Below are positions 34,264-46,068 of a DNA stretch of 64,000 bases, in pieces. Location: the NCBI GenBank assembly GCA_025331565.1, contig JAFREQ010000046.1, positions 2,730,501 to 2,794,500 of the forward strand, read 5' to 3'. The DNA is from Holacanthus passer. Its lineage: Eukaryota; Chordata; Actinopteri; Pomacanthidae. Position numbers and translations under genes: made by a program. How positions within the stretch are numbered: the stretch's first letter is position 1; the number at the start of each line of letters is the position of its first letter. The notes beneath the pieces were generated by a model, which was not told the origin of the DNA, did not search any database, and saw nothing but the letters and a program-made list of their open reading frames with translations.

Positions 34264-34276
34264 TTGCCATGGTAAC
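34264..34276 (+). promoter_or_regulatory. RFX X-box between ap3b1 and scamp1
   Basis: TTGCCATGGTAAC agrees fully with the palindromic RFX consensus over these 13 bases. It lies 326 bp from the ap3b1 ATG and 798 bp from the scamp1 ATG. Confidence 0.45.
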
Positions 34277-34609
34277 AACGTCACCGTGGTTCTTATGAGA
34301 GGGGAAGAAAATTGCGTAAGAATCAAACGTTATTTACGTAAAATGACGGAAAAGCTGTTTTACTGGTAAACAATATTATAAACGCTTTTTAAAAATGTCG
34401 CCTGTTTAAATTATTTGAGGTTAAATTATAGTAAACCAAATGTCCCACCAACATCGATGACAAATTCAAACATTCTTAATTTCTCAGCTGTGCTTTTATA
34501 AAACTGTCAATTTATTTCAATTTATTTTTACTTTATCGATATAATTTATTTTTATTCATTCAATTTAGTCATATTTTATAAGAAATTCAAAGGTTTTGTC
34601 TGCAAAACT

Positions 34610-34719
34610 TATCTATCTATAAAGTGGTATATAAGAAAAGTCTTAAGTAAAGTAAAAGTACATCAAATTTATACTTGATGTACAGTACTTGAGTAAATGT
34701 TTTTTAGTTTCCACCACTG
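34610..34719 (+). repeat. MITE-like repeat fragment, CAGTG/CACTG family
   Basis: It contains TACAGTACTTGAGTAAATG and ends TTTCCACCACTG, the right end of the family. It lies between the ap3b1 and scamp1 promoters. The left end is lost. Confidence 0.55.
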
Positions 34720-34819
34720 GCTGTACTGAAAGAATAGAATAACTTTGACATTTGTCACATCTTTGGGTATTGAAGGTGCTTTTTTGATAAATATATGTCG
34801 TCACTTTTCCTTTTTTTTC

Positions 34820-35073
34820 TTACATCCAGGACGTGACGTATCTCTACTTCCGGCCGGTTGTCTGTCATTGATCTGCTGCTGATGTTCAATCCTCCGCCTT
34901 CACAGCGTCTCTGGACTCGGTCGACACTTGACTTCACCTCCGACTGTGTCACATCTCTGCGTCTCTACCTCAGACAGACACTTCACTTACAAGTATTTAC
35001 CTCTAACTCTGGTTATAACCGTCGGCTTTGAGACATATTGAAGGGACACGGTTGAAGTCATCCTCTCGGGAGA
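34820..35073 (+). promoter_or_regulatory. scamp1 promoter and 5' UTR
   Basis: Holds a CRE-like TGACGTA (34834-34840) and an ETS-type ACTTCCGG (34846-34853) 220-240 bp upstream of the scamp1 ATG. The sequence is TATA-less in the usual position. The transcription start is not resolved. Confidence 0.5.
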
Positions 35074-35130
35074 ATGTCAGACTTCGACAGTAACCCGTTC
35101 GCGGACCCGGAGTTCAGCAACCCGTTTCAG
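35074..35130 (+). CDS. scamp1: scamp1 coding exon 1 (residues 1-19)
   Basis: MSDFDSNPFADPEFSNPFQ with two NPF motifs, then donor GTAACG. The ATG context is AGAATGT. Confidence 0.97.
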
Positions 35131-38100
35131 GTAACGTTAGCTAGCTGCGTTAGCCACATTAGCGTTAGCCTCTGCATTAATAACACGTTAATAACAGAGT
35201 GACGTGACTCAAGCGGTGGTTGTTCTGTGTTAAACAGATGTGATGAAGATGAGTTTCATATCTAATATCTTCACTTGTTGGTTGTCTTTAGTTAGAGTCA
35301 GTCACTAATGTTAGGACTTTACCTGACAGGTGTGTCAGGCAGTTTTGTGTTAGCTAGCTTGATGTTAGCCTTCCCGGAGATACAGCAGGTGTCATCTGTG
35401 ATTCAGACTGCAGCAGGTTGGGTGTCTGGTGTTTTATGTAAACCTGGTCGTTTCCTCCATGATGCTCTGTTCAGATCCTATAACTTTCCACCTGTGACAC
35501 CTTTACCTTTACAGACCTGATAAGGGAACATACATGTTTGCTTTTTTAATCTGGTTACATCTTTTTCCTGATTTCCTGCCTGAGTAAGTGCTGTCATAGA
35601 TTGGACATTGAATGGATTTATCAATGGCTGAAATTATATTAGTTTCTCTTAATGGACTTTTTATAACAAGCTGCAGATGATAACAATTTAGCCTGATTTC
35701 CAGGATTTTATGGGATGATTCTTGATCTTGAATAGGCTGTTAAACCAGTCATTTGAGTGACTCACTCTCCAAAACAGAAGTGAATGAAAGCAGAACATAC
35801 AGTGTGATTGTGGTTGTACATTTTCTCGCAGTCATGCCTTGAATGTGCTGTTTGACTTCTGTTAACTCTTGTGTCTTGTCATTGTGAAAGCTTGTGTTTG
35901 ATCATGTGCTCTTCAGTGCCAGTCTCCCTCAGCAGGCCTGCACTGGTGTTTCCCTCTATCTCATCATATCAGGTGTACTAAACATGGACACGAGGGCAGC
36001 TACTAATTAGCATTTTCATTAGAGGTGACTTTGTCCATTGGGGATTTAGGAAATTGTGGTGTGCATTTTCCACTAGAGGCCAACCGATAAATCGATCAGG
36101 CTGATATGATGGCCAGTATTAACTCACTGCAGATATGTCAGCTGATTGATAACAAGAAGTTGAAACACAGAAATGCAAAAGATATGTTTTGAAATCACCA
36201 TTCTATAGTTTGTTCACCAAAGACAAGTTTACATCATACATTTAATTTATGTTATGTAATTTTTGGCTAATAAATCATTATCAGATTTTTTTTAACTGCC
36301 AAATGTCAATATAGGTATCAGCCTCAAAAATCCTTTATCAGTATGACTCTATCTTTCACTATTCTGACTTTTATGGGCCAAAGATTAATTTAGTAAATAA
36401 TCAACAGGTTAACAGACAATGTGAATAATTGTTGCAGCCCAAATTTTCAGTCAGTGGCATTAATGCTTCTCTAAGCAGGTTTGCCAACTGCCACAGAAGA
36501 CGAGAGTGGAAAGAACACATGGAGGAGGTTGTTACTAAAAGGGTTGCAACTTCTATCATGTTGACATGGTTTGGTTATTTTAAACCATTTCTTAATTTAA
36601 TTTACACAACAATTACTGTATCATATATATACGGTTACCATGATCTAAAGATACATATTCTGTGATAGAAGATTTTGGCTCTTAAATCTTTTGATTTAAT
36701 AAATCTAAAATGCTGTAGTTAGCTGATACTCAGATATTCCTGTGCATGGCTACAATAATTGAGTTCTCCCATGTTCGAAGCTGTAATGTGTCTGAGAAAC
36801 TTAAAAAGTCATTCCACCATCTTGCTCACTCAGCGTGTGGCAGTGAAAGACGCTGACGGCACAGTTTGACCCTACAGACGCATGAAAAGTGAATAATTCA
36901 TGGAGCCACATTAACATACTGACATGAGTAGTGAACCCCTGCTGTCCTGCCATTTTTCTGTCATATGCTGGCTCACATTTGTTTGCCTGAGGAGAAATGG
37001 AGCTCTGTTCCCATCTCTGAGCTATCTTCAATAGTTGATGAAATCATATGGTGCCGTGATGGCGACATGTGGCGCTTGGATCCCCTCTGGCGCCTTTCCT
37101 GCTAAATTTCATCACTCCCAGTCATGCATCAGATTGTTCATTCTGTTTTGGCCTATTTCTCTGGATGTAGGCTAATTAGAGAAATTAGTCTCCCGTGTCT
37201 GTTAATAAAAAGCATAGATATCACTTTGTGTTGCCTTAGCAGCTTCATCAAATGTGAAATGCTACATAAAAAACATGAACTCTTGGATAAAGTGTCATCA
37301 GCTAGTGAGACTTGCACCTGCTCATGCAGCACAATCAGTTTTATTTTCAGCTACATCAGGACCATGTCAGGTACAAGGTTGCTAGTTTGTGCCTTGTTAG
37401 GTGACACAAGAAATCCATAGCCATGAAATTAGTTTTCACAAAGGCAGACATACGACAGGTGGACCATGCAAGATGATCATTTTATTTTTACTTTTGTTCT
37501 TATAGATTTCAAGATGAAAACTTAACGCATGGTGAATATGCATGTGCTTGTTTGGCTGTGCAACAGGGCAGCATTAAACTTTAAACACAACATACCCTGA
37601 AATATTTATGACCCTGGTCTGGTGGCAAGTTGCAGCCTGTGTGTGCGGCAGTGGAAGAGATGCTCCCAGAAATTTAAGAGTCAGAGAGACAGTGAGAGGA
37701 CGGCACTGAGGCTGGATAAGGACTGCAGGAATACGCAGATTGGATCCTGAGCGGCAAATTGAATGAGAGTAGTGTGTGACCGATAGCAGCTGATGGTAAG
37801 CTTATTATAAAAAGAAAAGTGTGATCATGTAGCTTAACTGATGCAGGAACAGGAATGTTGCATGCAAAGAGGATATTAAACGATGTACTTGTAAAGTTTG
37901 TGGTACAGAGATGCTTAACAATGTGGGTGTTTTTCTGAATGTGCAGCTCCGTCCTGTGTATTTGTGTCGTGCATAGTAAAACTGTCATTCACAAACCTTT
38001 ATGAACAAGGTTTGTTAGATTTGCTTGTCTTGCAAACAATGAATGTTCTTAAAAGGATCTCAAAGTGCTTTAGCAGTTTTTGTGCCGAGCGCAGCATAAC

Positions 38101-41100
38101 AGAAAAACACCAAGTCTCCATTTTTCATTTCTCTTACACAGCCAGAAGCATTTCCCTCCTTCTGAAACTCCTGGACTATTTATAGAGGTCTTCCCGTGAA
38201 AATTATTGGAATCATCCCGTCTTTGCCAGTATTGAATTATAGGCCTGTTACATTTTGAATAAAGAGGGCTGTTTGGCCTTGATCTGGCAGAATAATGGAG
38301 GGTTTTTACACTCACATGAGCCATTTTACTCCTGCTGTAGAGACTTCGACTGCTGTCCTTGGCTAAAAACACACGGCTAGACATATCAAGACTCTGGTAT
38401 TCTCATCCCAAAACTATTCTTAACACGTCAGTTTATGTTTAGCTTATTGAACTTGTGCTTTTTTATCTGTTTTCTCAGGATCCATCAGTGACACAAGTCA
38501 GACAGGCGGCTCCTCCGGGGCTGGAGGAGTACAATCCTTTCACAGATGCCAAACCAGTGAGAACTTTTACATTTAATCCAGCGGCAGTGAGTTCATACAT
38601 GAAATACATTTGAACAACATTTACTGGATTCAGAGGACTGATTTAGTTCTAAAGCGATTCCTGTTATTTCAGACTTTGACATGATGCAATAGCCATGAGA
38701 ATATAATCATCACTGTTAAAAATTGTGCTAAATAGGAAAAAGATAGGTCCCTGCAAGATAAATTTAAAGTTGTGAGGTTCATGGAACAGGAAAGAATAAA
38801 AATATTCTTCTGCTGCTCAAATTCAAATCTTCTTTTTTTTACTTTTCTTCAAACCAAGTGTTAAAACCTTTTTGTGTAGCCTGAGAGGTGACGGAGGCCG
38901 TTCTCCCTCCACACATTCATGAATAACACATTCATATGAGGACTTTTGAATCTTTCTCTGTTCCATACACTGATAAAAGTTACTATTATTTATATGACGG
39001 CAGTAGGTAGGTAGTGTAGGTAGTTACATCTGTTTGTCTGTGTATCTGTATTTTTATTGTTACTGAGGTCAGTGTTAAAAGAGAAACCATCTTGAGAACA
39101 GTTACTTCCTCATTTCGTAGCATTTGTGACATTATACCAGACTGTTTGTGAACTCAGATGATAATCAGCTATAAATGCATATGTGTTTCCTCCGTAGAAC
39201 CCCGCAGGTATGGCGCCCAAGACTACAGCCCCCACCATCAACACACAACCCGCCATCATGAAACCCACAGAGGAGCCTCCGGCCTACTCGCAGCCTCAGG
39301 CACAGGTACTACTGACCACAACTGAACCTCATACAGCCAGTCTTATTTTCTTTAGCTTTATCTGATCTTTGCTCCAATGAGAAACATGGCCACCATGCTG
39401 ATAATACTGTGTGTAGGTGTGTGTTTCTATACAAGCAGACTATGACATGTGTAATACTTTAGTCCCTTATTGATGGCAGAGATTCTGAGATTGTACTGAA
39501 GGCAGAAAATTCGTTAACATGACAGCTGGTTTCATGCTGAGTTTGTGGACAGAAGAGTCTCTCCACAGGAGGCTGTTTCTATCTGTGACTGGGCTTTCTA
39601 GCTGAGGGAGACACAGAGACGGAGAGAAATCCAGGCAGCCAGAGGAAATAACTTGTGATGGTGCATCTAGTTTGTAGGCAGCGCTCCTGGGAACATGTTG
39701 TTGTGATGTCTCTCCTCCTGCTGGTGCTGCCCTTGGAGAGAATTGGATTTATACCAAAAGCTGAATTCATCTTGAGCTGAAAAAATAGTCAACCAAACAG
39801 TCTGGCACACACTCCTGTACTTTCACCAGTGTGTTGACATCTGTTTTATATGTATATGTGTGTGTAGGAGCAGTCGGGAGGAGCTGCTGAGCTGCTGAGG
39901 AGACAGGAGGAGCTGGAAAGGAAGGCTGCAGAGCTGGACCGCAGAGAGAGAGAAATGCAGTCACTCAGTGCTTCAGGAGGTCGGCATCAGATACCAACAC
40001 ACACTCACTACTGTCACCACTGAAAAATGATACGGTTTCTTACTGCAGACATTCTCAAAATGATCTTTTCCAACAGCAGGGCCAAAGCAGCTTGTCTCAC
40101 ATGTCTCTAAAAACTGTACAGTAACTCACAAGCTTGTCTTGTGTCATCCTGTTTCAGGCAGGAAAAACAACTGGCCTCCCCTCCCAGAGACGTTCCCTGT
40201 GGGCCCCTGTTTCTACCACGACATTACAGTGGACATCCCTGTTGAGTTTCAGAAGACGGTCAAGATCATGTATTACCTCTGGATGTGTGAGTATTTTATT
40301 TAAATGTTCTAATGTTGTCCACAAATATTCAGCCTGTCAAGTGTTAGTTCAAGGGCAGTGAATCAGTCCCCAGATAAAGTGAGTGAACAGTCAAACAAAA
40401 ATGTACCCAAAACATTATTTACACGCATCTTGAGTTGAAACAATTAATCGATCAGCTGATCAAAAGAAGGTCAAACAATGAATTGATGAATTTCTCAGTC
40501 TATTAAATCAGTCAACAGTTGCAGCCCTACAGTCATCAAATGAATCAGAGCCTGCTGGAAGCTTTGCAGTCCTTATTCATCCAAATATCCTGGATAATAC
40601 TTGAGATTAATACCTCTTTCTCTCTCCCTCTGATGCTTTTAATGTGTCGATGTTGTTTGGAACAGACGCCAAACTCTTCAGTGTTCTTCTTCTTACTGAT
40701 TGGTAGTTAATATAATTGATCATTGGTAGTATCTTTCTCGGGTGTGCACACTGAGCATATTCACACATACTGCATCCATCCACACGGCATTTGCTGCCAA
40801 AATAAAACACTTCCACTCATGTGATCAACCCCCCTCGAACCCCTGAGTAAGAGCGACTGCTTTTCCTCCCTCTCTAACCTTTACAGCTCAGAACCAATGA
40901 TGGTAAAACAATTACAGTTTCCTTCAGTGATTCGGGGAATGAAAGGCTTCAAGTGGCATTCAGTGGCCACATGACGAGGGCACATGGTGCAGTCATGTGG
41001 CCCGATGAAGTGACTTGGTCAGATGATTGCTTAAAGGTTGGTTTAGATAGATGTCCCTCTCTCCTTCTTTTTTAGTTTGCTCACAGCTCAGTGTTTGATA

Positions 41101-42859
41101 AAAGCAAAGAATTTCATACTTTTTGTTGGAGAAAAAGTCTCACAAGCTTCTTTTCCAAGCTCAAGCAGGAAAGTTCTTGAGCCGACATCAGCACCACCCC
41201 CACTTCCTTCTGGTATGTCAACCAGCAGGTTAATGTCATATTTCACACTGGGATGTAAACGCCCCTCAGTTTTACAGACTCTGTTACGGTACAATGCCTT
41301 TAACCAAGAACAAATGGTACAAATGAATTATTAAATGTGTGTTCAGTTCTGTGCTGGAAATTCTGGAAATAAGACACAGAGAGCAGACTCGTCTTTGTGA
41401 GTTTATTCCATAAGCTCTTACAAGAGGAGCCAAACTGTATAATTGAGGGGTCTGTACCAGAGTGAGCAAACAATACCAGTTACAGAGAGTGTTTATCATC
41501 TTCAGTGAGCAGATTCTCCCAACACTCAGGTCATAGATCATATATCATAGATACAGGGAGAGAATTACACATCATGAACATTTTTGTAAATCACCTTGGC
41601 AAAAACATTATTGCAACAGTCAAGCACTTTCCAAAGAAGGCACAAAAGCATAACATTTCCATTGCAGTTCTCCGTCTTGTACAGTGTTGAAATATTAAGT
41701 ATCAGCATGCAGCGGTTTCAGGACACTGGACGCTGCTGCACCAGCCAGAAAAACAGCCGTCCTCCAGATCTACTTTCCAAGCTCTGACATATACAGTGAC
41801 ACACCAACGCTGTCCCACTTTCACTAAAAGCTCCATCCAGACACTTACTGTACCTTTTTTTCCTCTTTCTACTCCTACTTCAGTTCATACAGGGACGCTG
41901 CTTGCTAACATCGTGGGCTGCATGGCCTGGTTCTGTGTAGACACAGGACGTGGGGTGGACTTCGGCTTGTCCATCCTCTGGTTCATGCTCTTCACACCGT
42001 GTTCATTCGTCTGCTGGTACAGACCTCTTTATGGAGCATTCAGGTAAACAACACCTTGGATGTGCAAAGAAAACTGTCGACCGTTGTTGACCATTGTGTG
42101 GTTGTATATGTTCTTCATACATCTGCTTTTCTCTTTCTGCAGGAGTGACAGTTCATTCAGGTTCTTTGTGTTCTTCTTCGTGTACATCTGTCAGTTTGGC
42201 ATCTATGTCCTGCAGTGTATTGGCATCACTGGTTGGGGAGCCAGGTGAGAAAACAAGAGAAGAAAAGACACAAATATGTATTTTATTTTTTCAGTAATTA
42301 CATTACTTGAACAGGAGGAAATAGTGCATTTGCTTGGGACTATTTTCAGCTGCAGATTAAAACATTTGATTCACTGTTCAGTATTTATGACAGCAGGACG
42401 GTGTATGTTGGATTTTATCACAATAAACTACAGCACTTGTGTTGCATTGTTGACAAAATTAAAATGCAGAATATCAGCAGCCTTTAATGCTTTTCTCGTC
42501 CTCAGCGGGTGGATCTCAGCTTTGACCGGCATGAATCGGAGCATCCCAGTGGGCATCATAATGATCCTCATCGCTGCTCTCTTTACCTCACTGGCAGTCA
42601 TGTCCCTCATCATGTTCAAAAAGGTAAACGCACAACCTGAGAGGAAGTTGAAGCAGCCTCTATTAAAGTCTCTTCAGTTGTAATTCATCCCTCTCCTCGT
42701 CCTCATTAGGTCCACGCGATGTACCGGACCACCGGTGCCAGCTTTGAGAGAGCCCAGCAGGAGTTTGCCACGGGCGTCATGTCCAACAAGACGGTCCAGA
42801 CGGCTGCTGCTAATGCCGCCTCCAGGGCTGCACAAGGAACCTTCAAGGAGCAGATCTGA
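35074..42859 (+). CDS. scamp1: Secretory carrier-associated membrane protein 1, complete
   Basis: SCAMP1 is a four-span membrane protein of recycling endosomes, trans-Golgi and secretory vesicles, acting in vesicle recycling and exocytosis (established knowledge). Nine coding exons give 1014 nt and 337 aa (human 338). The cytosolic N-terminus begins MSDFDSNPFADPEFSNPF and has three NPF motifs (7-9, 16-18, 38-40), which bind EH-domain proteins. A coiled-coil with RRQEELERKAAELDRRERE spans about 90-112. The four membrane segments lie at about 155-179, 186-205, 222-245 and 262-285. The family's E-peptide CWYRPLYGAFR is intact at 205-215. The tail ends KEQI. All exon junctions keep frame. It is divergent from ap3b1 and convergent with lhfpl2, as in human. 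I see no defect. Confidence 0.98.
35131..38478. other. scamp1 intron 1
   Basis: No exon seen. GCTA-rich sequence follows the donor (35131-35180), repeat-like ATCGAT motifs lie at 36070-36440, a CNE-like block at about 36800-37200, and a perfect MEF2 motif CTATTTATAG at 38176-38185. Confidence 0.55.
38176..38185. promoter_or_regulatory. MEF2-type site in scamp1 intron 1
   Basis: CTATTTATAG is a palindrome-like perfect match to the MEF2 consensus YTAWWWWTAR. Function is untested. Confidence 0.3.
38479..38556 (+). CDS. scamp1: scamp1 coding exon 2 (residues 20-45)
   Basis: DPSVTQVRQAAPPGLEEYNP and onward, holding the third NPF. The acceptor is TTCTCAG and the donor GTGAGA. Confidence 0.97.
38557..39867. 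other. scamp1 introns 2 and 3 (apart from exon 3)
   Basis: AT-rich sequence with no exon, RNA gene or clear repeat that I can support. Confidence 0.5.
39198..39305 (+). CDS. scamp1: scamp1 coding exon 3 (residues 46-81)
   Basis: NPAGMAPKTTAPTINTQPAI then MKPTEEPPAYSQ. The PAIMKPTEE stretch matches human. Confidence 0.97.
39868..39979 (+). CDS. scamp1: scamp1 coding exon 4, coiled coil (residues 82-118)
   Basis: Begins EQSGGAAELLRRQEELERKA and ends SLSASG plus one base before GTCGGC. Heptad-like leucines mark the coiled coil. Confidence 0.96.
40158..40286 (+). CDS. scamp1: scamp1 coding exon 5 (residues 119-161)
   Basis: RKNNWPPLPETFPVGPCFYH leads to VEFQKTVKIMYYLWM, the amphipathic lead into membrane segment 1. 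The donor is GTGAGT. Confidence 0.98.
40287..41883. other. scamp1 intron 5
   Basis: Holds a short ATCGATTA-type repeat (40435-40530). No coding exon is seen in the rest. Confidence 0.55.
40435..40530 (+). repeat. Dispersed repeat, ATCGATTA-type family (short copy)
   Basis: GAAACAATTAATCGATCAGC and the end CAGTTGCAGCCCTACAG identify it. It lies in scamp1 intron 5. Confidence 0.5.
41884..42043 (+). CDS. scamp1: scamp1 coding exon 6, TM1-TM2 and E-peptide (residues 162-214)
   Basis: FHTGTLLANIVGCMAWFCVD, then DFGLSILWFMLFTPCSFV and CWYRPLYGAF. The acceptor is CTTCAG and the donor GTAAAC. Confidence 0.98.
42143..42244 (+). CDS. scamp1: scamp1 coding exon 7, TM3 (residues 215-248)
   Basis: SDSSFRFFVFFFVYICQFGI and onward to ITGWGA. 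The acceptor is TTCTGCAG and the donor GTGAGA. Confidence 0.98.
42506..42623 (+). CDS. scamp1: scamp1 coding exon 8, TM4 (residues 249-288)
   Basis: GWISALTGMNRSIPVGIIMI and onward, ending SLIMFKK at donor GTAAAC. Confidence 0.98.
42710..42859 (+). CDS. scamp1: scamp1 coding exon 9 with stop (residues 289-337)
   Basis: VHAMYRTTGASFERAQQEFA, then VMSNKTVQTAAANAA, ending KEQI and TGA at 42857-42859. Confidence 0.98.
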   Translation, partial: VHAMYRTTGASFERAQQEFATGVMSNKTVQTAAANAASRAAQGTFKEQI

Positions 42860-43096
42860 TTGGCAGAGAGAGCTCACTTGTCTCCGTCCAACCCTCAACC
42901 TCCCTCCTCATCCTCGGCTCATCCAGCTTTCACTCGAGCCAACTGTCCTGTTTGAACACACGGAGAGTCCCCCAGCCTTCTGACAACATCGAAGTGAGGC
43001 CCCTCGGGTCGGCCGTCCAGTCGCCCCTGACCTGGGACTCAAACAGGGACACGGCTCACTCTCATCACAGACTTGGAGACCTCTCCTACCACTCAA

Positions 43097-43101
<5 letters not shown>

Positions 43102-43128
<27 letters not shown>
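43102..43128. repeat. GT microsatellite in scamp1 3' UTR
   Basis: A (GT)n run of about 27 bp, roughly 240 nt after the stop codon, so it is transcribed. Confidence 0.95.
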
Positions 43129-43714
43129 GCCAACTAAGTGAATGTCTGCGTGCCTCTTTAAATGGCCTGTCTGTTGTCCGCAGACAGATTCTATTGTAGC
43201 TGAACCAAGTCCGACTTTCTAAACTCACCTGGGCGTTTCCCACCTTCTGTGCTTCACTGGCTTCCTGTTTGTCTGAGCCTTCCTTTCATTAATCAACCTA
43301 ATCACTGCTTCCTATTCTTAAATTAATTTATTACCAGATAAAATCGAAGTCATCTAGTTCACACTCGTGGTCGGTTAATGTACATGCAGCAGCCTTCTCT
43401 CATGTATTTTGCTGTTTTCTGGAAGTCCATAACTCAACACTGCTGCCCCTCGGTGGAGTGACTCTGTATTGTTGAAGATGAATGCTGTGCATTCCAGTTC
43501 ACTGCCTTACCTTCTGCTCTCTGCTTTCCTCTGAATTTGTTTTTCCAAAGTGTGTAGTCTTACTTTAAAATTTGTACAGATATTCATGGCACCCATATGA
43601 TGAATCCTGCTGACTTTGCTGATCCCCGACACCATCATCAGTCCTAAATTTCAGTTTGTCCAGTACTTGATTTTATGTCCAAATATTTGACAAACATTCC
43701 CATCTGCACTTTTT

Positions 43715-43800
43715 GTTTAGTGCTAGTTAGCAAATATTAGCATGTTAACACACTAACCTGAGACAGTGAATGTGGTAAACATACCTGCTTAGCAATAGCA
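43715..43800 (-). repeat. GCTA-rich dispersed repeat fragment in scamp1 3' UTR
   Basis: GTGCTAGTTAGCAAATATTA followed by GCATGTTAACACACTAACCT matches the reverse of the same family. Confidence 0.4.
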
Positions 43801-44376
43801 TGTTACTTCTCCCGTCTACAAGCAGTGTTTGATACTTTTTGGGTGAACAATCACTTTAAAATTTGCTTTCAAGTATTTATTTGCCTAAAATCTTTTGCCT
43901 TTAATGATCTACATATCCATTGTGAAATTATGTCAAGTTGCACTTTAAATCTGGTCATTACTTTCTTTGTTTGCTCACTGTAATCTGTGCAGATGGAAGG
44001 TTGTGTATAACCATGGCCTCACGCCTTCCTGCTCATTAGTGTAGATCCTAAATTCATTCATCTAATGTACACCAGCTGAGTTCAGCAGAGTTCTCACATG
44101 AAGCCATTTCCTCAGTGAGAAATTAGTTAATGACACTGTTAACGAACAGTAAGAGATCCACTGCTCTTTATCTACAGCTGCATGTTAATACAGGTGATCT
44201 GAAGAGGAAAGTGTAACTCGTCTCCAGCTTTTCTTGTGTCCTGGAGACTTACCTCAGTTTTACTCAGGATGTACTCTTCACTTGCATGACGAGGTAAAAC
44301 AGTTATGAGATTGTATGAAATTAGACACTAACTGGCCCCTGTTTTTAAATATACGTGCTGTGAATCAATATATTGC

Positions 44377-44382
44377 AATAAA
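44377..44382 (+). terminator. Candidate proximal poly(A) signal of scamp1
   Basis: AATAAA in GCAATAAAAATGACTT, followed 20 nt later by an A-rich run. Confidence 0.4.
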
Positions 44383-45217
44383 AATGACTTAAAAAGATGA
44401 TTTAAAAAAAAAAAAGTGGCCAGTAATGTTGATGTAATGTTGCCTGCATATTCATAATTTGATAATTGTGGATTGACTATCACTGAACTCCAGCAAGACC
44501 ACAATCAAATCTGGACCTGCTTCAAATGTGTCTTTTTCTATGTGACCTTGCGTTGCTTCGTTGGAGCTGCAAAGAGGTTTGAATGTGTCTGATCAGTGTC
44601 TCTTGTAAACCAGTTAAGCCTTTTGTATGTTTGTGCTGTGCAGGAGTGTAAATGGAGGAAGTTTGGCCTTTTAGTCTTAATCTGTGTGCAGGCAGAGTCT
44701 GGCTCGGGGTCTGGGATCCTTCTCGACTTCCTGCAGGTTTTTAGTCTGTTGAAGCTTCCTGCAACTTGCCTTGTTTTGCTCTCTGCTCACTTCTCCTTTT
44801 TTTATTTCTCACTGGCTTCATTTGGACCAGTGCACGTGTATTCTGCTGTATTTACAAAGCAACATGAGATTACTCCTTAAAAAGAATCCGATCGAGTGGC
44901 ACCTACAGAATTTTGCTGTTACTTTTGACTTGCTTAAAAACACATGATAATCGTGAGAAAGGCGCTCGACCTGTGACCTGTGTGACCCGTTCTGTGGATG
45001 GACTGTGGCTTCAAGCTGTGCTTCATAATCAACATGATTTGTGGTAGAAACACTGAGAATGAAATTTTCATAAGCATCTGTAACAATATTTTTAAATTAT
45101 TGAAAAGAGTAGGAAGGGACGTTTGTATATTTTGTGTAGTTTTAAGATGCACTCTGGTTTCACCTTCAGTCGCATGTTGAGTAGTTTGAGTTTTGTATAT
45201 TTATTGTATTAACACTG

Positions 45218-45223
45218 AATAAA
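45218..45223 (+). terminator. Candidate distal poly(A) signal of scamp1
   Basis: AATAAA in CTGAATAAAATTC, followed by a T-rich downstream stretch (TTTCATTTTTTCTCTTTTTG), the usual layout of a cleavage site. Confidence 0.6.
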
Positions 45224-46020
45224 ATTCTTCTTCTGTACATGTTTCATTTTTTCTCTTTTTGTGTAAAGTTATGCTTCTATTCACAATCATCCAAATGAGA
45301 CCAGCAGTTCATTCACTCTGTTTATTAAAGGGCAAATGCAGAATGTTTTACTGGGCTTGCACCAGCAGCCGATCACCAGATGAGGTCAGTATTTATCAAA
45401 GAACATGAGATTAAGTTCACATCACTGCAAATGTGTTGTAGTACAGTAGCAGTAAAAGTACACTATCAAGTATTTTTTAATGCTATTGTACAGTATTCTG
45501 TCTTTCTTAAAACTTTTTGAAACAAGTTGATTTTGAATTGGGAACTGATCATCTTACCAATGTATAACTAATAATAATAATCTTAACCCAGTAGCTCCCA
45601 ATAACTGAGTCAAATATTCTTTATTATTTTTATTTTTTCCGACAATCTTTACTAATCTTCTATGTCTAATTCATGTCCTTCCTTCTCACTTGCTCAAACA
45701 AACGTGTGAAATAAAGCAGGAAAAAGAGGAAACTGGTAGCAGAGCAGAGTCGGTGCCAACAGGAAGGGGCACAGTGGAGGAATAACAGCCTCCATCAGAC
45801 TCCAGGGCTTCTTTTCTTTACTGTCTTTCATCCATGTGAGGAGTGTGGAAGCAGCAGCAGCCTGCTGTCAGCTGGTCTCCCTCTGGTTGTCAGCTGCTCC
45901 GCTCACAGCTGTCACTGCACCGATTCACTGCAGATACCAAACTGCATCTGACATCAAGGATTTCTAGTGTGCAGTGAGTAGAAGCTTAGTTTGGCTATTT
46001 GAAGAAATGAGGCAGGATGG

Positions 46021-46068
46021 AGGTCAGGGTGGAGGTCAGGGCGGAGGTCAGGGTGGAGGTCAGGGTGG
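46021..46068. repeat. 12-bp minisatellite, four units
   Basis: Four tandem copies of AGGTCAGGGTGG; the second has C for T at the tenth base. Confidence 0.95.

Larger units (their letters stand above)
42860..45240 (+). other. scamp1 3' UTR
   Basis: After the stop codon there is no frame of note. Two AATAAA signals lie at 44377 and 45218. The 3' UTR would be about 1.5 or 2.4 kb depending on which is used; mammalian SCAMP1 also has a long 3' UTR. It contains a GT repeat (43102-43128) and a short dispersed-repeat fragment. Confidence 0.6.

Noticed and set aside
42276..42683. 135-codon frame overlapping scamp1 exon 8
   Set aside because: It is scamp1 exon 8 extended into both introns; the real boundaries are 42506-42623.
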